Assembly (NCBI GenBank): GCA_002701645.1
Contig: NZWP01000021.1
Span: 1 to 37,078 of the forward strand
From: Fidelibacterota bacterium
GTDB taxonomy: Bacteria > Fidelibacterota > Marinisomatia > Marinisomatales > Marinisomataceae
DNA: 37,078 nt
Direction of reading: 5' to 3'
Positions 1-8,876 of this stretch are shown here, one piece after another. How positions within the stretch are numbered: the stretch's first letter is position 1; each line of letters begins with the position of its first letter. The notes beneath the pieces were generated by a model. It ran no database searches. It was not told the DNA's origin and worked only from the letters and a program-made list of their open reading frames with translations. Position numbers and translations under genes: made by a program.

Positions 1-277
1 TATTTTCGATATAAGATTTCATTAAACCTATATCATCTAAAGTTTCACTGATATTGTCTATAATCTCTTGTTGTTGCTCAATCTTTTTATTAATAGCAGT
101 AATCTTAAAATACTCTTTTACAATAGGTACAGAAAGCAGAATCAAGAATAAAGACGCAATAAAAGAAAAAGTAATTAAAGATACTCCTACTATAAGAGTA
201 GGTCGATTAAATTCAGATTGCCACGTTTTATCATTGAAAGGGGAAAGAAATAATATTTTATATTTTTTAAATTTCAT
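1..277 (-). CDS. Membrane-anchored coiled-coil protein, N-terminal fragment (possible M23 peptidase-type protein)
   Basis: Partial gene: the start codon lies at 277 and the frame stays open to the window edge, giving 92 residues. The visible part has a basic start, one hydrophobic segment at about residues 28-54 and then a Lys/Glu/Gln-rich stretch (about 60-92) that looks like the start of a coiled coil. This layout of short cytoplasmic tail, one membrane span and coiled coil is typical of periplasmic M23 metallopeptidases and division-type proteins, and M23 genes often follow parB; both points are inference because the catalytic domain would lie outside the window. It starts 28 bases after the parB stop on the same strand, so it probably belongs to the par operon. 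That it is a real gene is fairly sure; its function is not. Confidence 0.6.
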   Translation of the reverse strand, partial: MKFKKYKILFLSPFNDKTWQSEFNRPTLIVGVSLITFSFIASLFLILLSVPIVKEYFKITAINKKIEQQQEIIDNISETLDDIGLMKSYIEN

Positions 278-305
278 CAATGCCTTTATTCCTTAAATCA
301 ACATA

Positions 306-1142
306 CTATTCAAAATCTGACTTTATGCTTTTAAGCTTATCAATCACACGATTCCACGTTTTTGAATCAAAATGGATTTTTACAAATCCTTTTTTTGTTT
401 TTTTATTATTATTGATAGTTACTTTGGTTCCAATAATTCTTGCGATTTTACTCTCAATTTGATTGATCTGTTGATTCCATTTCGTATTATTTGAAGCTGC
501 TGCTTCTACTTTTCTTACAGACATTTTTTCTTTTAGTAACCGTCTCCAAAGAAGAATCATACCTTGTGTGGTCTTTTTTTGTAATATTGCTCTTGCTTGA
601 CCCGCATTAATTTCATTCTTTAAAATGCTGTCTTGAATTTCTGTAGGTAAATTTAATAGTCTTAATGAATTAGAAACTGCTGGACGTGATTTACCGACTG
701 TTTTTGCAATCTCAGTAATGGAACTAGCTAGATTATCTTTCAAATATTGATATGCTTTTGCTTGCTCTATTGCATTTAAGTCTTCTCTTTGTATATTTTC
801 AATTAATGCCATATACATTATATCTTTATTAGAATCTGCATCTATTATATATGCTAATATTCTTTTTCTTTTTAATAATTGATGGGCCCTCAATCTTCTT
901 TCTCCGGCAACAATAATATATTTATTATTTGACTCTTTAACTGTTATAGGACTGATTAAACCTTTTTCATCAATCGACTGAGCTAATTGCTTTAATGCTT
1001 TTTCATCAAAAACTTTTCTAGGCTGATTTGGATTAGGAGTAATTCTACTTATCAATATATTGTTCTGAGCTACATTGTCAGAAGATTTATTTGGTGTAAG
1101 CAATGCACCAATTCCTTTCCCTATTTGATTATTTTTTTTCAT
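306..1142 (-). CDS. parB: Chromosome partitioning protein ParB
   Basis: ParB is the CTP-dependent clamp that loads at parS sites and works with ParA to segregate the chromosome origin. The 278-residue protein has the usual order: an N-terminal arm that binds ParA (residues 6-14, GKGIGALL-like), the CTP-binding boxes NPNQPRK (37-43), GERRLRA (80-86) and ENIQRED (115-121), a helix-turn-helix at about 142-165, and a basic C-terminal dimerisation region from about 225. All key motifs look intact and the length is normal for the family. Its start lies inside the end of parA (14-base overlap), so translation is probably coupled. I see no perfect parS site in the window. Confidence 0.97.
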   Translation of the reverse strand: MKKNNQIGKGIGALLTPNKSSDNVAQNNILISRITPNPNQPRKVFDEKALKQLAQSIDEKGLISPITVKESNNKYIIVAGERRLRAHQLLKRKRILAYIIDADSNKDIMYMALIENIQREDLNAIEQAKAYQYLKDNLASSITEIAKTVGKSRPAVSNSLRLLNLPTEIQDSILKNEINAGQARAILQKKTTQGMILLWRRLLKEKMSVRKVEAAASNNTKWNQQINQIESKIARIIGTKVTINNNKKTKKGFVKIHFDSKTWNRVIDKLKSIKSDFE

Positions 1143-1893
1143 TTAAAATTTCTAATGCTAACTCCATATAGTTTTTTGCTCCAGCACAATCAACATCATA
1201 CATAATAGCTGGCTTTCCATCGTCTGGAGCTTCAGCCAATCTAATATTTCTGCTAATTTTTGTCTTAAGCAACTTATTTTTAAAATTTGCTTTCAATAGA
1301 TTTATTACTTTTTTTGCTAAACGCAATCTCTTTGTATGCATAGTAACAAGTATTCCAAGTATCTTTAAATCCTTATTGATATTATCTTGAACTAATCTAA
1401 TAGTTTCTTGTAAGTTTTTTAGCCCTTCTAGGGCAAAAAATTCACTTTGAATAGGAATAAGAACATTATTCGATGCTACTAGAACATTTAATGTCAATAA
1501 TCCCAACGATGGAGGGCAATCTATTAAAATAAAGTCATAATCTTTTTTCACTTTATTAATCAATCGTAATAATTGTTTCTCTCTGTTTTGAACTCCAACT
1601 AATTCTACTTCACACCCCACCAAGTTATTATCTGATCTAATAAAGTCTAGGTACTCTAGATTTGTGCTGGAAATAACATTGCTCATGGTTTGATTACCGC
1701 TTAACGCATCGTAAATAGAATGACTGCTATCAATTCCAAAGTCTGACAACCCAGTTGTTGCATTTGCTTGAGGATCAAAATCAATTAGCAAAGTTTTCTT
1801 TTCTAAGATAGCTAAGCTGGCAGCTAAATTAATGGCTGTGGTAGTTTTACCAACACCACCTTTTTGATTAATAATTGCGATAGTCTTTTTCAT
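1129..1893 (-). CDS. parA: Chromosome partitioning ATPase ParA (Soj type)
   Basis: ParA is the nucleoid-bound ATPase that drives origin segregation together with ParB. The 254-residue protein begins directly with the deviant Walker A motif KGGVGKTT (11-18), followed by the A' motif DFDPQ (38-42) and Walker B within DCPPSLG (125-131). The lack of an N-terminal DNA-binding extension marks it as the small chromosomal Soj type and not the plasmid P1 type. It is first in the par operon, and its 3' end overlaps parB by 14 bases at a run of eight A on the coding strand. The divergent gene starts 79 bases away, so 1894-1972 should hold two promoters; I could not identify convincing boxes there. Confidence 0.97.
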   Translation of the reverse strand: MKKTIAIINQKGGVGKTTTAINLAASLAILEKKTLLIDFDPQANATTGLSDFGIDSSHSIYDALSGNQTMSNVISSTNLEYLDFIRSDNNLVGCEVELVGVQNREKQLLRLINKVKKDYDFILIDCPPSLGLLTLNVLVASNNVLIPIQSEFFALEGLKNLQETIRLVQDNINKDLKILGILVTMHTKRLRLAKKVINLLKANFKNKLLKTKISRNIRLAEAPDDGKPAIMYDVDCAGAKNYMELALEILNEKK

Positions 1894-1972
1894 TTGAGCA
1901 AAAAAATTTAATTGGTATTCACCCTTAATACAAAGTTTTTAAAAAATCATCACAATTGAGTTAATTTACAAT

Positions 1973-2950
1973 GTGGATAATGCAATTTTAATTACGGGAT
2001 TCAATGGTGAGATAGGTAGGCAAACACTCTTGTCTTTATCTAAAAAAGAAATTCCTATTATTGCTTTAGATATTAATGAGTCTGATATAAAGTATAATAA
2101 TGTTGTATATATCAAAGACAGTATTCTTAATCAAAGTGTTATAACCTCTATCTTTAACGATTATAATATTATTGAAGTGTATCATTTCGCTGCCTTGTTA
2201 AGTCAATCTGCCAATAATAATCCGGAATTAGCTCATGAAGTAAATGAGGAAGGCTCACAATTAATAATCAACTCCGCTATGAGCCATGGCATAAAAAATG
2301 AATCATTTATCAAAATTTTTTTTCCTAGTTCGATTGCAGTATATGGACCAAGAAAATTAAAAAATGCAAAAGAACTAGATATTATAAAACCTCAAACAAT
2401 ATATGGATGTAATAAACTCGCTATAGAACAATTTGGTACTCAAAGACATGAAGAAAGTATTGAACTGGGATTCGGCATTGATTTTAGATGTTTGCGATTT
2501 CCTGGAATTATTAGTCCATATACTATACCATCTGGAGGTACAACCGATTTTGCTCCACAAATGCTACATGCAGCATACAATAATGAAAGATATACCTGTA
2601 AAGTAGATTCAGCAACAACGCTTCCTTTTCTAGGGATTAAGAATGCAGTTGAGGCTATTTTACAAATTATGGTTATTCCAAATATTGACTCAAAACTCAG
2701 AGCATTTAATGTGCAAGAAACGAACTTGAACCCCAAAGAAATTATTGCAGAACTACAAAAGGAATTTCCAAAATTTATTGTAGATTATGATATAGATTCT
2801 AAATTCCAATCTATTGCAGATACGTGGCCTGAAAACTTAAATTGTGATGAGGCCACAAAAAAATGGAATTTTGTAAATAATCAAAATAAAAATATAATTT
2901 TTGAAGAATATCTAATACCAGAAATCAAAAAGCATTATGGCAAACATTAA
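1973..2950 (+). CDS. tdh: L-threonine 3-dehydrogenase, SDR/epimerase type
   Basis: Predicted NAD-dependent oxidation of L-threonine to 2-amino-3-ketobutyrate. The 325-residue protein is an extended short-chain dehydrogenase: glycine-rich GxxGxxG at 9-15, Ser119/Ser120 and the catalytic pair Tyr144/Lys148 in YxxxK. Epimerase-like sequence alone would not settle the substrate, but the next gene, which overlaps by 14 bases, is kbl, the enzyme that consumes the product. This pairing marks the SDR-type threonine dehydrogenases known from Bacteroidota and Thermoplasma, which are unrelated to the zinc-dependent Tdh of E. coli. The start is GTG at 1973; an ATG two bases upstream is in another frame and stops after six codons. 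A different sugar epimerase is the less likely alternative. Confidence 0.85.
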   Translation: MDNAILITGFNGEIGRQTLLSLSKKEIPIIALDINESDIKYNNVVYIKDSILNQSVITSIFNDYNIIEVYHFAALLSQSANNNPELAHEVNEEGSQLIINSAMSHGIKNESFIKIFFPSSIAVYGPRKLKNAKELDIIKPQTIYGCNKLAIEQFGTQRHEESIELGFGIDFRCLRFPGIISPYTIPSGGTTDFAPQMLHAAYNNERYTCKVDSATTLPFLGIKNAVEAILQIMVIPNIDSKLRAFNVQETNLNPKEIIAELQKEFPKFIVDYDIDSKFQSIADTWPENLNCDEATKKWNFVNNQNKNIIFEEYLIPEIKKHYGKH

Positions 2951-4115
2951 AAATATTCTAGGAAGTCAGCTTGAAAAAATGAAGCAAGATGGTACGTTTA
3001 AAAGCGAACGTATAATTCAAACCCCGCAAGAAACAGCAATAGATGTACTTGGAGAAACAGTTATTAATTTTTGTGCCAATAATTATTTAGGACTATCTAA
3101 TAATATTGATATAAAAAAAGCAGCTATTCAAGCAATTGATGAATGGGGATTTGGACTAAGCTCTGTTAGATTTATTTGCGGTACTCAAACAATCCATAAA
3201 GAGTTAGAAAACATGGTCAGTAAATTTCATGAAAAAGAAGATTCTATCCTCTACTCTTCGTGCTTTGATGCTAATGGAGGATTATTTGAAACTATTTTAT
3301 CGAAAGAAGATGCTGTATTCTCCGATGAATTAAATCATGCATCTATCATAGATGGCATAAGACTATGTAAGGCAGAAAAAAATCGATACAGACATGCAGA
3401 TATGGATCACTTAGAAAAGCTACTGAAAAATTCGAATGCTAGATTAAAATTAATTGCAACAGATGGTGTATTTAGTATGGATGGAGTTGTAGCTCCATTA
3501 AAAGATATTGTTGTATTAGCAAAGAAATATGATGCTATGATAATGATTGATGACTGTCACGCAACAGGCTTCTTAGGCAATGAAGGTAAAGGTAGTGCAG
3601 ATTATCATAATGTCTTAAATGATATTGATATTATTACATCAACATTTGGAAAAGCATTAGGTGGAGCTTCTGGAGGATTTGTATGTGCTTCAAAAGAAAT
3701 TATTGAAACTCTAAGACAAAAATCTAGACCTTATTTATTTTCAAATAGCCTTGCTCCCCCTTTAGTCGCAGCATGTATTAAAGTATTCGATATTATTCAA
3801 AATGATTATAGCTATAAAAAAAGATTAGAAAAAAATACACTGTATTTTCGAGAAAAAATTAAAGAGCATGGTTTTGACATAAAAGGATTTGATCATCCTA
3901 TTATACCTATTATGATTTATGATGAAAAGAAGGCTGTTAAAATGTCTGAAGATTTACTGAAAAAAAATATATATGTGATAGCATTCTCATCTCCAGTGGT
4001 AGCCAAAGGTGAAGCAAGAATTAGGGTTCAGATTTCTGCAAATCATACTCAAGAACAGCTTGACTATGCATTGCATGCTTTTCATAGTGTTGGAACAGAG
4101 TTAAATATAATTTAA
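2937..4115 (+). CDS. kbl: Glycine C-acetyltransferase (2-amino-3-ketobutyrate CoA ligase)
   Basis: PLP-dependent enzyme that splits 2-amino-3-ketobutyrate with CoA into glycine and acetyl-CoA, completing threonine breakdown. It belongs to the alpha-oxoamine synthase family. The PLP-binding lysine is Lys239 in TFGKALGG, and the cofactor-contacting DDCHATG lies at 205-211, with His208 expected to stack near the ring. Its 392 residues are close to the roughly 398 of E. coli Kbl. The ATG lies within the end of tdh (14-base overlap), so the two enzymes are probably translated in step. Paralogues such as BioF and serine palmitoyltransferase share the fold, but the neighbour settles the assignment. 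Confidence 0.93.
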   Translation: MANIKNILGSQLEKMKQDGTFKSERIIQTPQETAIDVLGETVINFCANNYLGLSNNIDIKKAAIQAIDEWGFGLSSVRFICGTQTIHKELENMVSKFHEKEDSILYSSCFDANGGLFETILSKEDAVFSDELNHASIIDGIRLCKAEKNRYRHADMDHLEKLLKNSNARLKLIATDGVFSMDGVVAPLKDIVVLAKKYDAMIMIDDCHATGFLGNEGKGSADYHNVLNDIDIITSTFGKALGGASGGFVCASKEIIETLRQKSRPYLFSNSLAPPLVAACIKVFDIIQNDYSYKKRLEKNTLYFREKIKEHGFDIKGFDHPIIPIMIYDEKKAVKMSEDLLKKNIYVIAFSSPVVAKGEARIRVQISANHTQEQLDYALHAFHSVGTELNII

Positions 4116-4175
4116 AAAAATAGTGAAAAAGTATTTGAAAGTATTAAATTCTTTTCACTTTAAAGTAAAGAAGCT

Positions 4176-5969
4176 ATGAACAATACATTAAGAACACGAT
4201 TACTATCAATTCTATTTATTTTTGGGTTAGGGATTTATGCCCTTTTACCATCGATTAGATATCAATTGTTAAGTGATGACGCAAAAAATAACTTATCAAA
4301 AGATGAGTTAGCATACTTTGAGTCAAAAAGTATCAAACAAGGTCTTGATTTAAAAGGTGGTATATATATTGTTCTCGAAGTAGACCTACCTCAGCTTGTT
4401 AATACTCTCGCTAAAAATAAAGATAAAAATTTTGATAAATTTTTAGATGAATTAAGTGAGGAATATAAAAATAGTAGTACTGACTTTTTTACCTTATTTG
4501 AGGAAAAAGCTTTAGAAAAAGATTTAAAATTACCTAGATATTTCATTAGCTATGGTAAGACAAAAGATCAAATCATTGAGCAATTGAATCTTCAATCAGC
4601 AGATTCAATTAATCGAATTATTGAAATTATTCAAAATCGTGTGGATCAATTCGGTGTATCAGAACCTACAATTCAAAAACAAGGTAATAATAGGGTAATT
4701 GTTGAGCTTGCAGGTGTGCAAGACGCTGAAAGAGCCAGAGATTTACTGCAAAGCACTGCTTTGCTCGAACTTATGATTGTAAAAGATGTAGAGAGCACTA
4801 ATACAATTGTAAGACAAATCGATAATCTGACCTCAATGGATGTCGAAAAAACTAATGATGATGTCGATCAATTATTCGATACAAACAATTCTGACAAAAA
4901 TAGCTTAGGATTTTCTTCATTATTGATATCTGTTGGTAGTGATCTAGCTATATCTACAAGTAATTTATCTAAGCTACAAAATATTTTAAATCAAGATAAT
5001 GTTAAGCAAGTATTAGATGCAACTGGTAGTCTATTTCTTACTAGTAATTCTGCTGCAACCTTAATAAACGATTTTGGTGAAGAAGAAGAAGTCTACTTGC
5101 TCTATCATTTAGTAGATAATGCAGAGCTAACAGGTGGTGTAATAGAAGATGCACAAATGAGATTGAGCCAGTCTGGTGTTAGCGCTGGACAAGCTACAGT
5201 GCAAGTGGAAATGAACAATGAAGGGTCAAGAGAGTGGGCAAGAATTACTGGGTCTAACATCAATAAAAGAATTGCAATTGTATTAGATAAAAAAGTACAC
5301 ATGGCTCCAGTGATTAGAAGTCAAATTTTTGGTGGGGGCACCGTTATTGAAGGTTTAGATTCTATTCAAGAGGCAGAAGATATTGCGATTGTATTACGCG
5401 CAGGATCTTTACCTGTTCCAGTTACAATCCAAGAAGAAAGAACTGTGGGGGCATCACTTGGTGCAGACTCTGTCAGCAGTGGAGCATACTCTATGTTAAT
5501 AGGATTATTGATTGTAATATTATTTATCATATTCTATTATAGACTGTCGGGTCTTATTGCGAGTTTTGCAGTTATATGGACATTAATCTTATTACTAGGC
5601 ATCCTAGCATTGCTGGGAGCAACATTGACTCTACCGGGAATTGCTGGGTTAATTTTAACGGTAGGTATGTCTGTAGATGCTAATGTAATTATTTTTGAAA
5701 GAATTAAAGAAGAATTAAGAAATGGAAGGTCTGTACGATCTGCTATTGATGCAGGTTATCAAAGAGCAATTACTACTATTGTTGATGCTAACCTAACCAC
5801 CGGTATAGCTGCAGCAGTATTATATCAATATGGAAGTGGTCCAATCAAAGGATTTGCAACTGTATTGTTCTGGGGTATTATTGTCAGTATGTTTACAGCA
5901 ATCATTGTAACACGATTTATTTTTGATTATGTGATTTCAAAGAGAAATATAGAAGAATTGAGTATATAA
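4176..5969 (+). CDS. secD: Protein translocase subunit SecD
   Basis: SecD is the large half of the proton-driven SecDF motor that pulls exported proteins through SecYEG on the periplasmic side. The 597-residue protein has one N-terminal membrane span (about 8-27), the conserved GLDLKGG motif (56-62), a large periplasmic P1 region that here includes a poorly conserved acidic insert (about 215-300), and five membrane spans in the last 160 residues. The conserved membrane motif with the SVDANVIIFERIKEE core is present. secF follows after two bases. Start is ATG 4176 with only a weak GAAG-type ribosome site. The 60 bases upstream contain an inverted and a direct repeat but no clear promoter. Confidence 0.97.
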   Translation: MNNTLRTRLLSILFIFGLGIYALLPSIRYQLLSDDAKNNLSKDELAYFESKSIKQGLDLKGGIYIVLEVDLPQLVNTLAKNKDKNFDKFLDELSEEYKNSSTDFFTLFEEKALEKDLKLPRYFISYGKTKDQIIEQLNLQSADSINRIIEIIQNRVDQFGVSEPTIQKQGNNRVIVELAGVQDAERARDLLQSTALLELMIVKDVESTNTIVRQIDNLTSMDVEKTNDDVDQLFDTNNSDKNSLGFSSLLISVGSDLAISTSNLSKLQNILNQDNVKQVLDATGSLFLTSNSAATLINDFGEEEEVYLLYHLVDNAELTGGVIEDAQMRLSQSGVSAGQATVQVEMNNEGSREWARITGSNINKRIAIVLDKKVHMAPVIRSQIFGGGTVIEGLDSIQEAEDIAIVLRAGSLPVPVTIQEERTVGASLGADSVSSGAYSMLIGLLIVILFIIFYYRLSGLIASFAVIWTLILLLGILALLGATLTLPGIAGLILTVGMSVDANVIIFERIKEELRNGRSVRSAIDAGYQRAITTIVDANLTTGIAAAVLYQYGSGPIKGFATVLFWGIIVSMFTAIIVTRFIFDYVISKRNIEELSI

Positions 5970-5971
5970 TT

Positions 5972-6892
5972 ATGAAATTTATAGAAAATACAAAAATTAA
6001 GTTTATGTCCTTCAAGAAAGCAGGTTTTGCACTATCGGCTACTCTTGGAGCTGGATCGCTCTTCTTATTAATGCTTGGACTTAATCTCGGGATTGATTTC
6101 AAAGGAGGGACTGCTATTGGATTAAGCTTTACTGAAGAAGTAAGTATTCAAGAAATAAGAACTGTTATGCAATCTGTATCTGTTCAAGATCAAGAATTTG
6201 ATCTTAGTAAAGAAGAAATAAAATATTTCGGTAGCAATAAAGATGTGATGATTAAGATTAACAGTCAGGATAATACACCTGAAAATTTTGGCCAAGGTAT
6301 TGTAAATCATATCTATGAATCTATGCCAACCAAAGTTCCACAAGATAAAAATATGTTTGTACTTTCTCTTGGAGCTGTTAGCCCAAAAGTAGGGTCAGAA
6401 TTAAGTGGTAAAGCATTTTGGTCTATTATTTCTGCTCTTGTTCTTATTCTTTTTTATATCTCTATTAGATTTGAATTCAAATTTGCAATTGGCGCAATAC
6501 TTGCTCTTGTTCATGATATTATTATCACTCTTGGAATATTCTCTCTAACTGGATATGAAATTACACTAAGTACTGTAGCTGCATTCTTAACGATTGTTGG
6601 TTATTCACTAAATGATACTATCGTTATTCTTGACAGAGTGAGAGAAAATATGAAATCATCAGGAACTGTATTGTTTGAATCAACTATCAATAAAAGTATT
6701 AATCAATCACTAAGTAGAACTTTGATTACTTCATTAACAACATTATTTGTTATTGTAGTGCTGTTAATATACGGCGGTGAAGTGATACGTCCTTTTGCAT
6801 TTACAATGTTTGTAGGTGTCATTATAGGTACATATTCAAGTATATATATTGCAAGTGCCTTGCTTGCCACTATTTATAAGTCATCTAATTAA
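5972..6892 (+). CDS. secF: Protein translocase subunit SecF
   Basis: Partner of SecD in the secretion motor. The 306-residue protein has an N-terminal span (about 18-38), the conserved GIDFKGGT motif (40-47), a short periplasmic domain, and five C-terminal spans that carry the SecF signature around NDTIVILDRVREN. Length matches stand-alone SecF proteins (about 300). The gene starts two bases after the secD stop and ends with TAATG shared with the next gene, so the three are probably on one message. Nothing is truncated or odd. Confidence 0.97.
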   Translation: MKFIENTKIKFMSFKKAGFALSATLGAGSLFLLMLGLNLGIDFKGGTAIGLSFTEEVSIQEIRTVMQSVSVQDQEFDLSKEEIKYFGSNKDVMIKINSQDNTPENFGQGIVNHIYESMPTKVPQDKNMFVLSLGAVSPKVGSELSGKAFWSIISALVLILFYISIRFEFKFAIGAILALVHDIIITLGIFSLTGYEITLSTVAAFLTIVGYSLNDTIVILDRVRENMKSSGTVLFESTINKSINQSLSRTLITSLTTLFVIVVLLIYGGEVIRPFAFTMFVGVIIGTYSSIYIASALLATIYKSSN

Positions 6893-7773
6893 TGAATAAT
6901 AAACTTCTTTTCCCTTTTATCGCATTATGTTTGATTTGGGGATCTACATGGTATTTTATCAAAATTTCTTTAAATGCTGGAGTTCCTCCTTTTTTTGGAG
7001 TAGGATTTAGATTTTTTATATCTGGCCTTTTATTTTTCTTAATTATCTTTTTCAAAAAAGAATCAATTCCTTTTAATAAACAAGCGATCAAGCTCTATTT
7101 ATCGTTTGGATTATTAAATTTTGCTCTTTCATATGGGATTACTTATTGGGCAACACAGTATGTTTACTCGAGCATTTCATCTATTTTATGGGGCTTGTTC
7201 CCCTTGTTTACTAGCATCATGGCTCATTTTATGATTCCAGAAGATAAAAATGAAAAGTTGACTACGAATAAACTACTTGCATTATTTGTAGGGCTTATAG
7301 GAATGATTTTTATTGGATCTAGTCAAGTAATTGATTTAGAGTCACAGTCATTGCTTCCTATTATGGTACTGGTAGGAGCTATTATAATCGCAGCCTGGCC
7401 CAGCGTACTATATAAAAAACATAACGATGTGGTTGGTCCATATCAAATGAATGCTGTCTGCCAAGTGCTAACAGGTGTTATCATGCTTTCATTGTCCTAT
7501 TTGTTTAAAGAAGATCTTTCTCCCATAGTTTGGGATAATCAATTAATATTAGCAAGTCTATATCTGATAGTTTTTGGAGGAGTGATATCTTGGGGAATCT
7601 ATTTTTGGCTTTATCAATATTTGAGCGTAACCCAAGTAACTTATGTCGCTATCTTTCCTCCAATTGTTGCTATTACTTTAGGATGGATATTTCTCAATGA
7701 AGTACTAAGCGCAAAAGAGATTATTGGTACAATGTTTATTTTGGGTAGTTCTGTACTTATATATAGGAAGTAA
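6892..7773 (+). CDS. EamA/RhaT-family transporter
   Basis: Inner-membrane protein of the drug/metabolite transporter superfamily, probably an exporter of amino acids or other small metabolites; substrate unknown. The 293 residues form about ten hydrophobic spans in two EamA repeats (about 5-138 and 150-292). The first repeat opens with the WGSTW motif often seen in this family, and the repeats are joined by a polar link near residues 168-175. Its start codon shares one base with the secF stop (TAATG), so it is likely translated from the sec message, though nothing suggests a role in secretion. Confidence 0.88.
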   Translation: MNNKLLFPFIALCLIWGSTWYFIKISLNAGVPPFFGVGFRFFISGLLFFLIIFFKKESIPFNKQAIKLYLSFGLLNFALSYGITYWATQYVYSSISSILWGLFPLFTSIMAHFMIPEDKNEKLTTNKLLALFVGLIGMIFIGSSQVIDLESQSLLPIMVLVGAIIIAAWPSVLYKKHNDVVGPYQMNAVCQVLTGVIMLSLSYLFKEDLSPIVWDNQLILASLYLIVFGGVISWGIYFWLYQYLSVTQVTYVAIFPPIVAITLGWIFLNEVLSAKEIIGTMFILGSSVLIYRK

Positions 7774-7802
7774 ATTAGAATTTTACATAAATTGATATAG
7801 AT

Positions 7803-8423
7803 ATGGGAAATAAAATAAAAAATTCATTTTTAGCTGGTTTAGCAACTATTGTTCCGGTCGCATTGACAGTTTACGTGCTCCAGGTTATCTTAAAGATAAC
7901 AATCACATTAGGTGGAAAAGTATCAGAACCTCTAAAACAATTTGTAGATGTTACATTTCCTGGATTTAATCTATTAAGCTCAATTATTGGTTTAATTTTT
8001 GTCATAATCGCTTTAATTCTTGTTGGTGCATTGGCAAGAAATGTATTAGGCAAAAGAGTGGTTAAATGGTTAGAAAGTATGTTCAAGAACATTCCATTAA
8101 TTGGCATGATCTATACCACTACCAAACAAATTATGGAGTCTATATCTGGTGGAGGTGCTCATTCTTTTGAAAAAGTGGTCTACATTCAATATCCAAGAAA
8201 AAATATATGGACACTAGGATTTGTAACAAGCGAGTCTACTAATCAATTAAACGAAGAATTCTATCATTTATTCGTACCTACAACCCCAAATCCTACCTCT
8301 GGAGTTTTCTTAATTATTCCTAAAGAAGATACATCAGATGCTGGAGTAAATGTAGAAGAAGGATTTAGAATGATTGTGTCTAGTGGGATTGTTTCGAATA
8401 ATAAAAATTCAATTATTAAGTAA
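7803..8423 (+). CDS. DUF502 family inner-membrane protein
   Basis: The 206-residue protein matches what I know of DUF502: a short N-terminus leading to a first span (about 9-32, with the GLATIVPVALT pattern), a loop, a second span (about 58-82) and a soluble C-terminal half with the stretch KNIPLIGMIYTTTKQ (95-109) followed by a beta-rich domain. The family is widespread and its biochemical role is not established; plant relatives (LCV/COV1) are membrane proteins involved in vascular patterning. It is the last gene of the plus-strand run and is followed at once by a strong terminator. Confidence 0.85.
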   Translation: MGNKIKNSFLAGLATIVPVALTVYVLQVILKITITLGGKVSEPLKQFVDVTFPGFNLLSSIIGLIFVIIALILVGALARNVLGKRVVKWLESMFKNIPLIGMIYTTTKQIMESISGGGAHSFEKVVYIQYPRKNIWTLGFVTSESTNQLNEEFYHLFVPTTPNPTSGVFLIIPKEDTSDAGVNVEEGFRMIVSSGIVSNNKNSIIK

Positions 8424-8450
8424 AAAAGGAGCAATAAATGCTCCTTTTTT
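8422..8450. terminator. Bidirectional rho-independent terminator
   Basis: An A6 run, then GGAGCA / TGCTCC arms around a five-base AT loop, then a T6 run. The symmetry gives a U-tract after the hairpin on both strands, so it can end the plus-strand sec/DUF502 transcript and the minus-strand transcript of the small repeat protein whose stop is at 8482. The left A run overlaps the DUF502 stop codon. Confidence 0.85.
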
Positions 8451-8481
8451 ACTTTAAATATCTAAAAGATAAATGTTAAGA

Positions 8482-8709
8482 TTAACCTCTACCTCTAGCC
8501 ATAGGTGCGCGAGATACATCTCCTTGTTTATCGATGAAGTATAAAAATCCGCTTTCACGTGTAACGCCCGCATCAGCAACTTTTTCTGCATTTCCGCCAC
8601 CAGATCCGCCTCGTGACATACCTGATCTCCATACATTACCGTCCTTACCTAAATAGTATAAGTAACCACTTTCTTTACTAACGCCTGTTGTTTTTACTTT
8701 TTCAGCCAT
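8482..8709 (-). CDS. Small two-repeat protein of unknown function
   Basis: A 75-residue protein built of two tandem copies of one unit (residues 2-35 and 41-74), about 18 of 34 positions identical, joined by a Gly/Ser-rich linker (SRGGSGGGN). Each unit reads AEKV...GV..ESG.LY...K.G.V.R..M.RG, which looks like one beta-hairpin with aromatic and basic positions. There is no signal peptide or membrane span, so it is probably cytoplasmic. It has the best Shine-Dalgarno in the window (AGGAGA at 8715-8720, five bases before ATG), a good upstream promoter and its own terminator, which suggests strong independent expression. I have a general impression that such peptides recur in marine microbes but cannot name a family. 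Function unknown. Confidence 0.8.
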   Translation of the reverse strand: MAEKVKTTGVSKESGYLYYLGKDGNVWRSGMSRGGSGGGNAEKVADAGVTRESGFLYFIDKQGDVSRAPMARGRG

Positions 8710-8763
8710 GATTTTCTCCTTGAAAATTTAATTGAAAATATCTTTTTTATTGTAATCTCCTCT

Positions 8764-8792
8764 ATACTACAGCTAAACATGAATTATTGCAA
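8764..8792 (-). promoter_or_regulatory. Sigma-70-type promoter for the two-repeat small protein
   Basis: On the minus strand TTGCAA (8787-8792) and TAGTAT (8764-8769) are separated by exactly 17 bases. Transcription would start near 8757, giving a leader of about 47 bases before the ATG at 8709 and its strong Shine-Dalgarno. This was found by eye only. Confidence 0.5.
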
Positions 8793-8876
8793 GAAATTTC
8801 TCCCTCGGGACCTCGTCTATAAATAAATAGAAAAAAGGTCTTTAAATATTTTTTTAATTAACTAAATTCTCTCCAT

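Noticed and set aside
8551-8566. Partial parS-like site around CACGTG
   Set aside because: It matches about 12 of 16 bases of the parS consensus but differs in outer and inner positions, lies in the coding sequence of the small repeat protein, and is single. Chance is the simpler explanation; a ChIP or a genome-wide parS count would decide.
8809-8840. Nested inverted repeats upstream of tRNA-Arg
   Set aside because: The arms are only five and four bases, AT-rich on the inside, and have no matching position relative to a gene end. It could be a weak hairpin but there is no evidence of a role.
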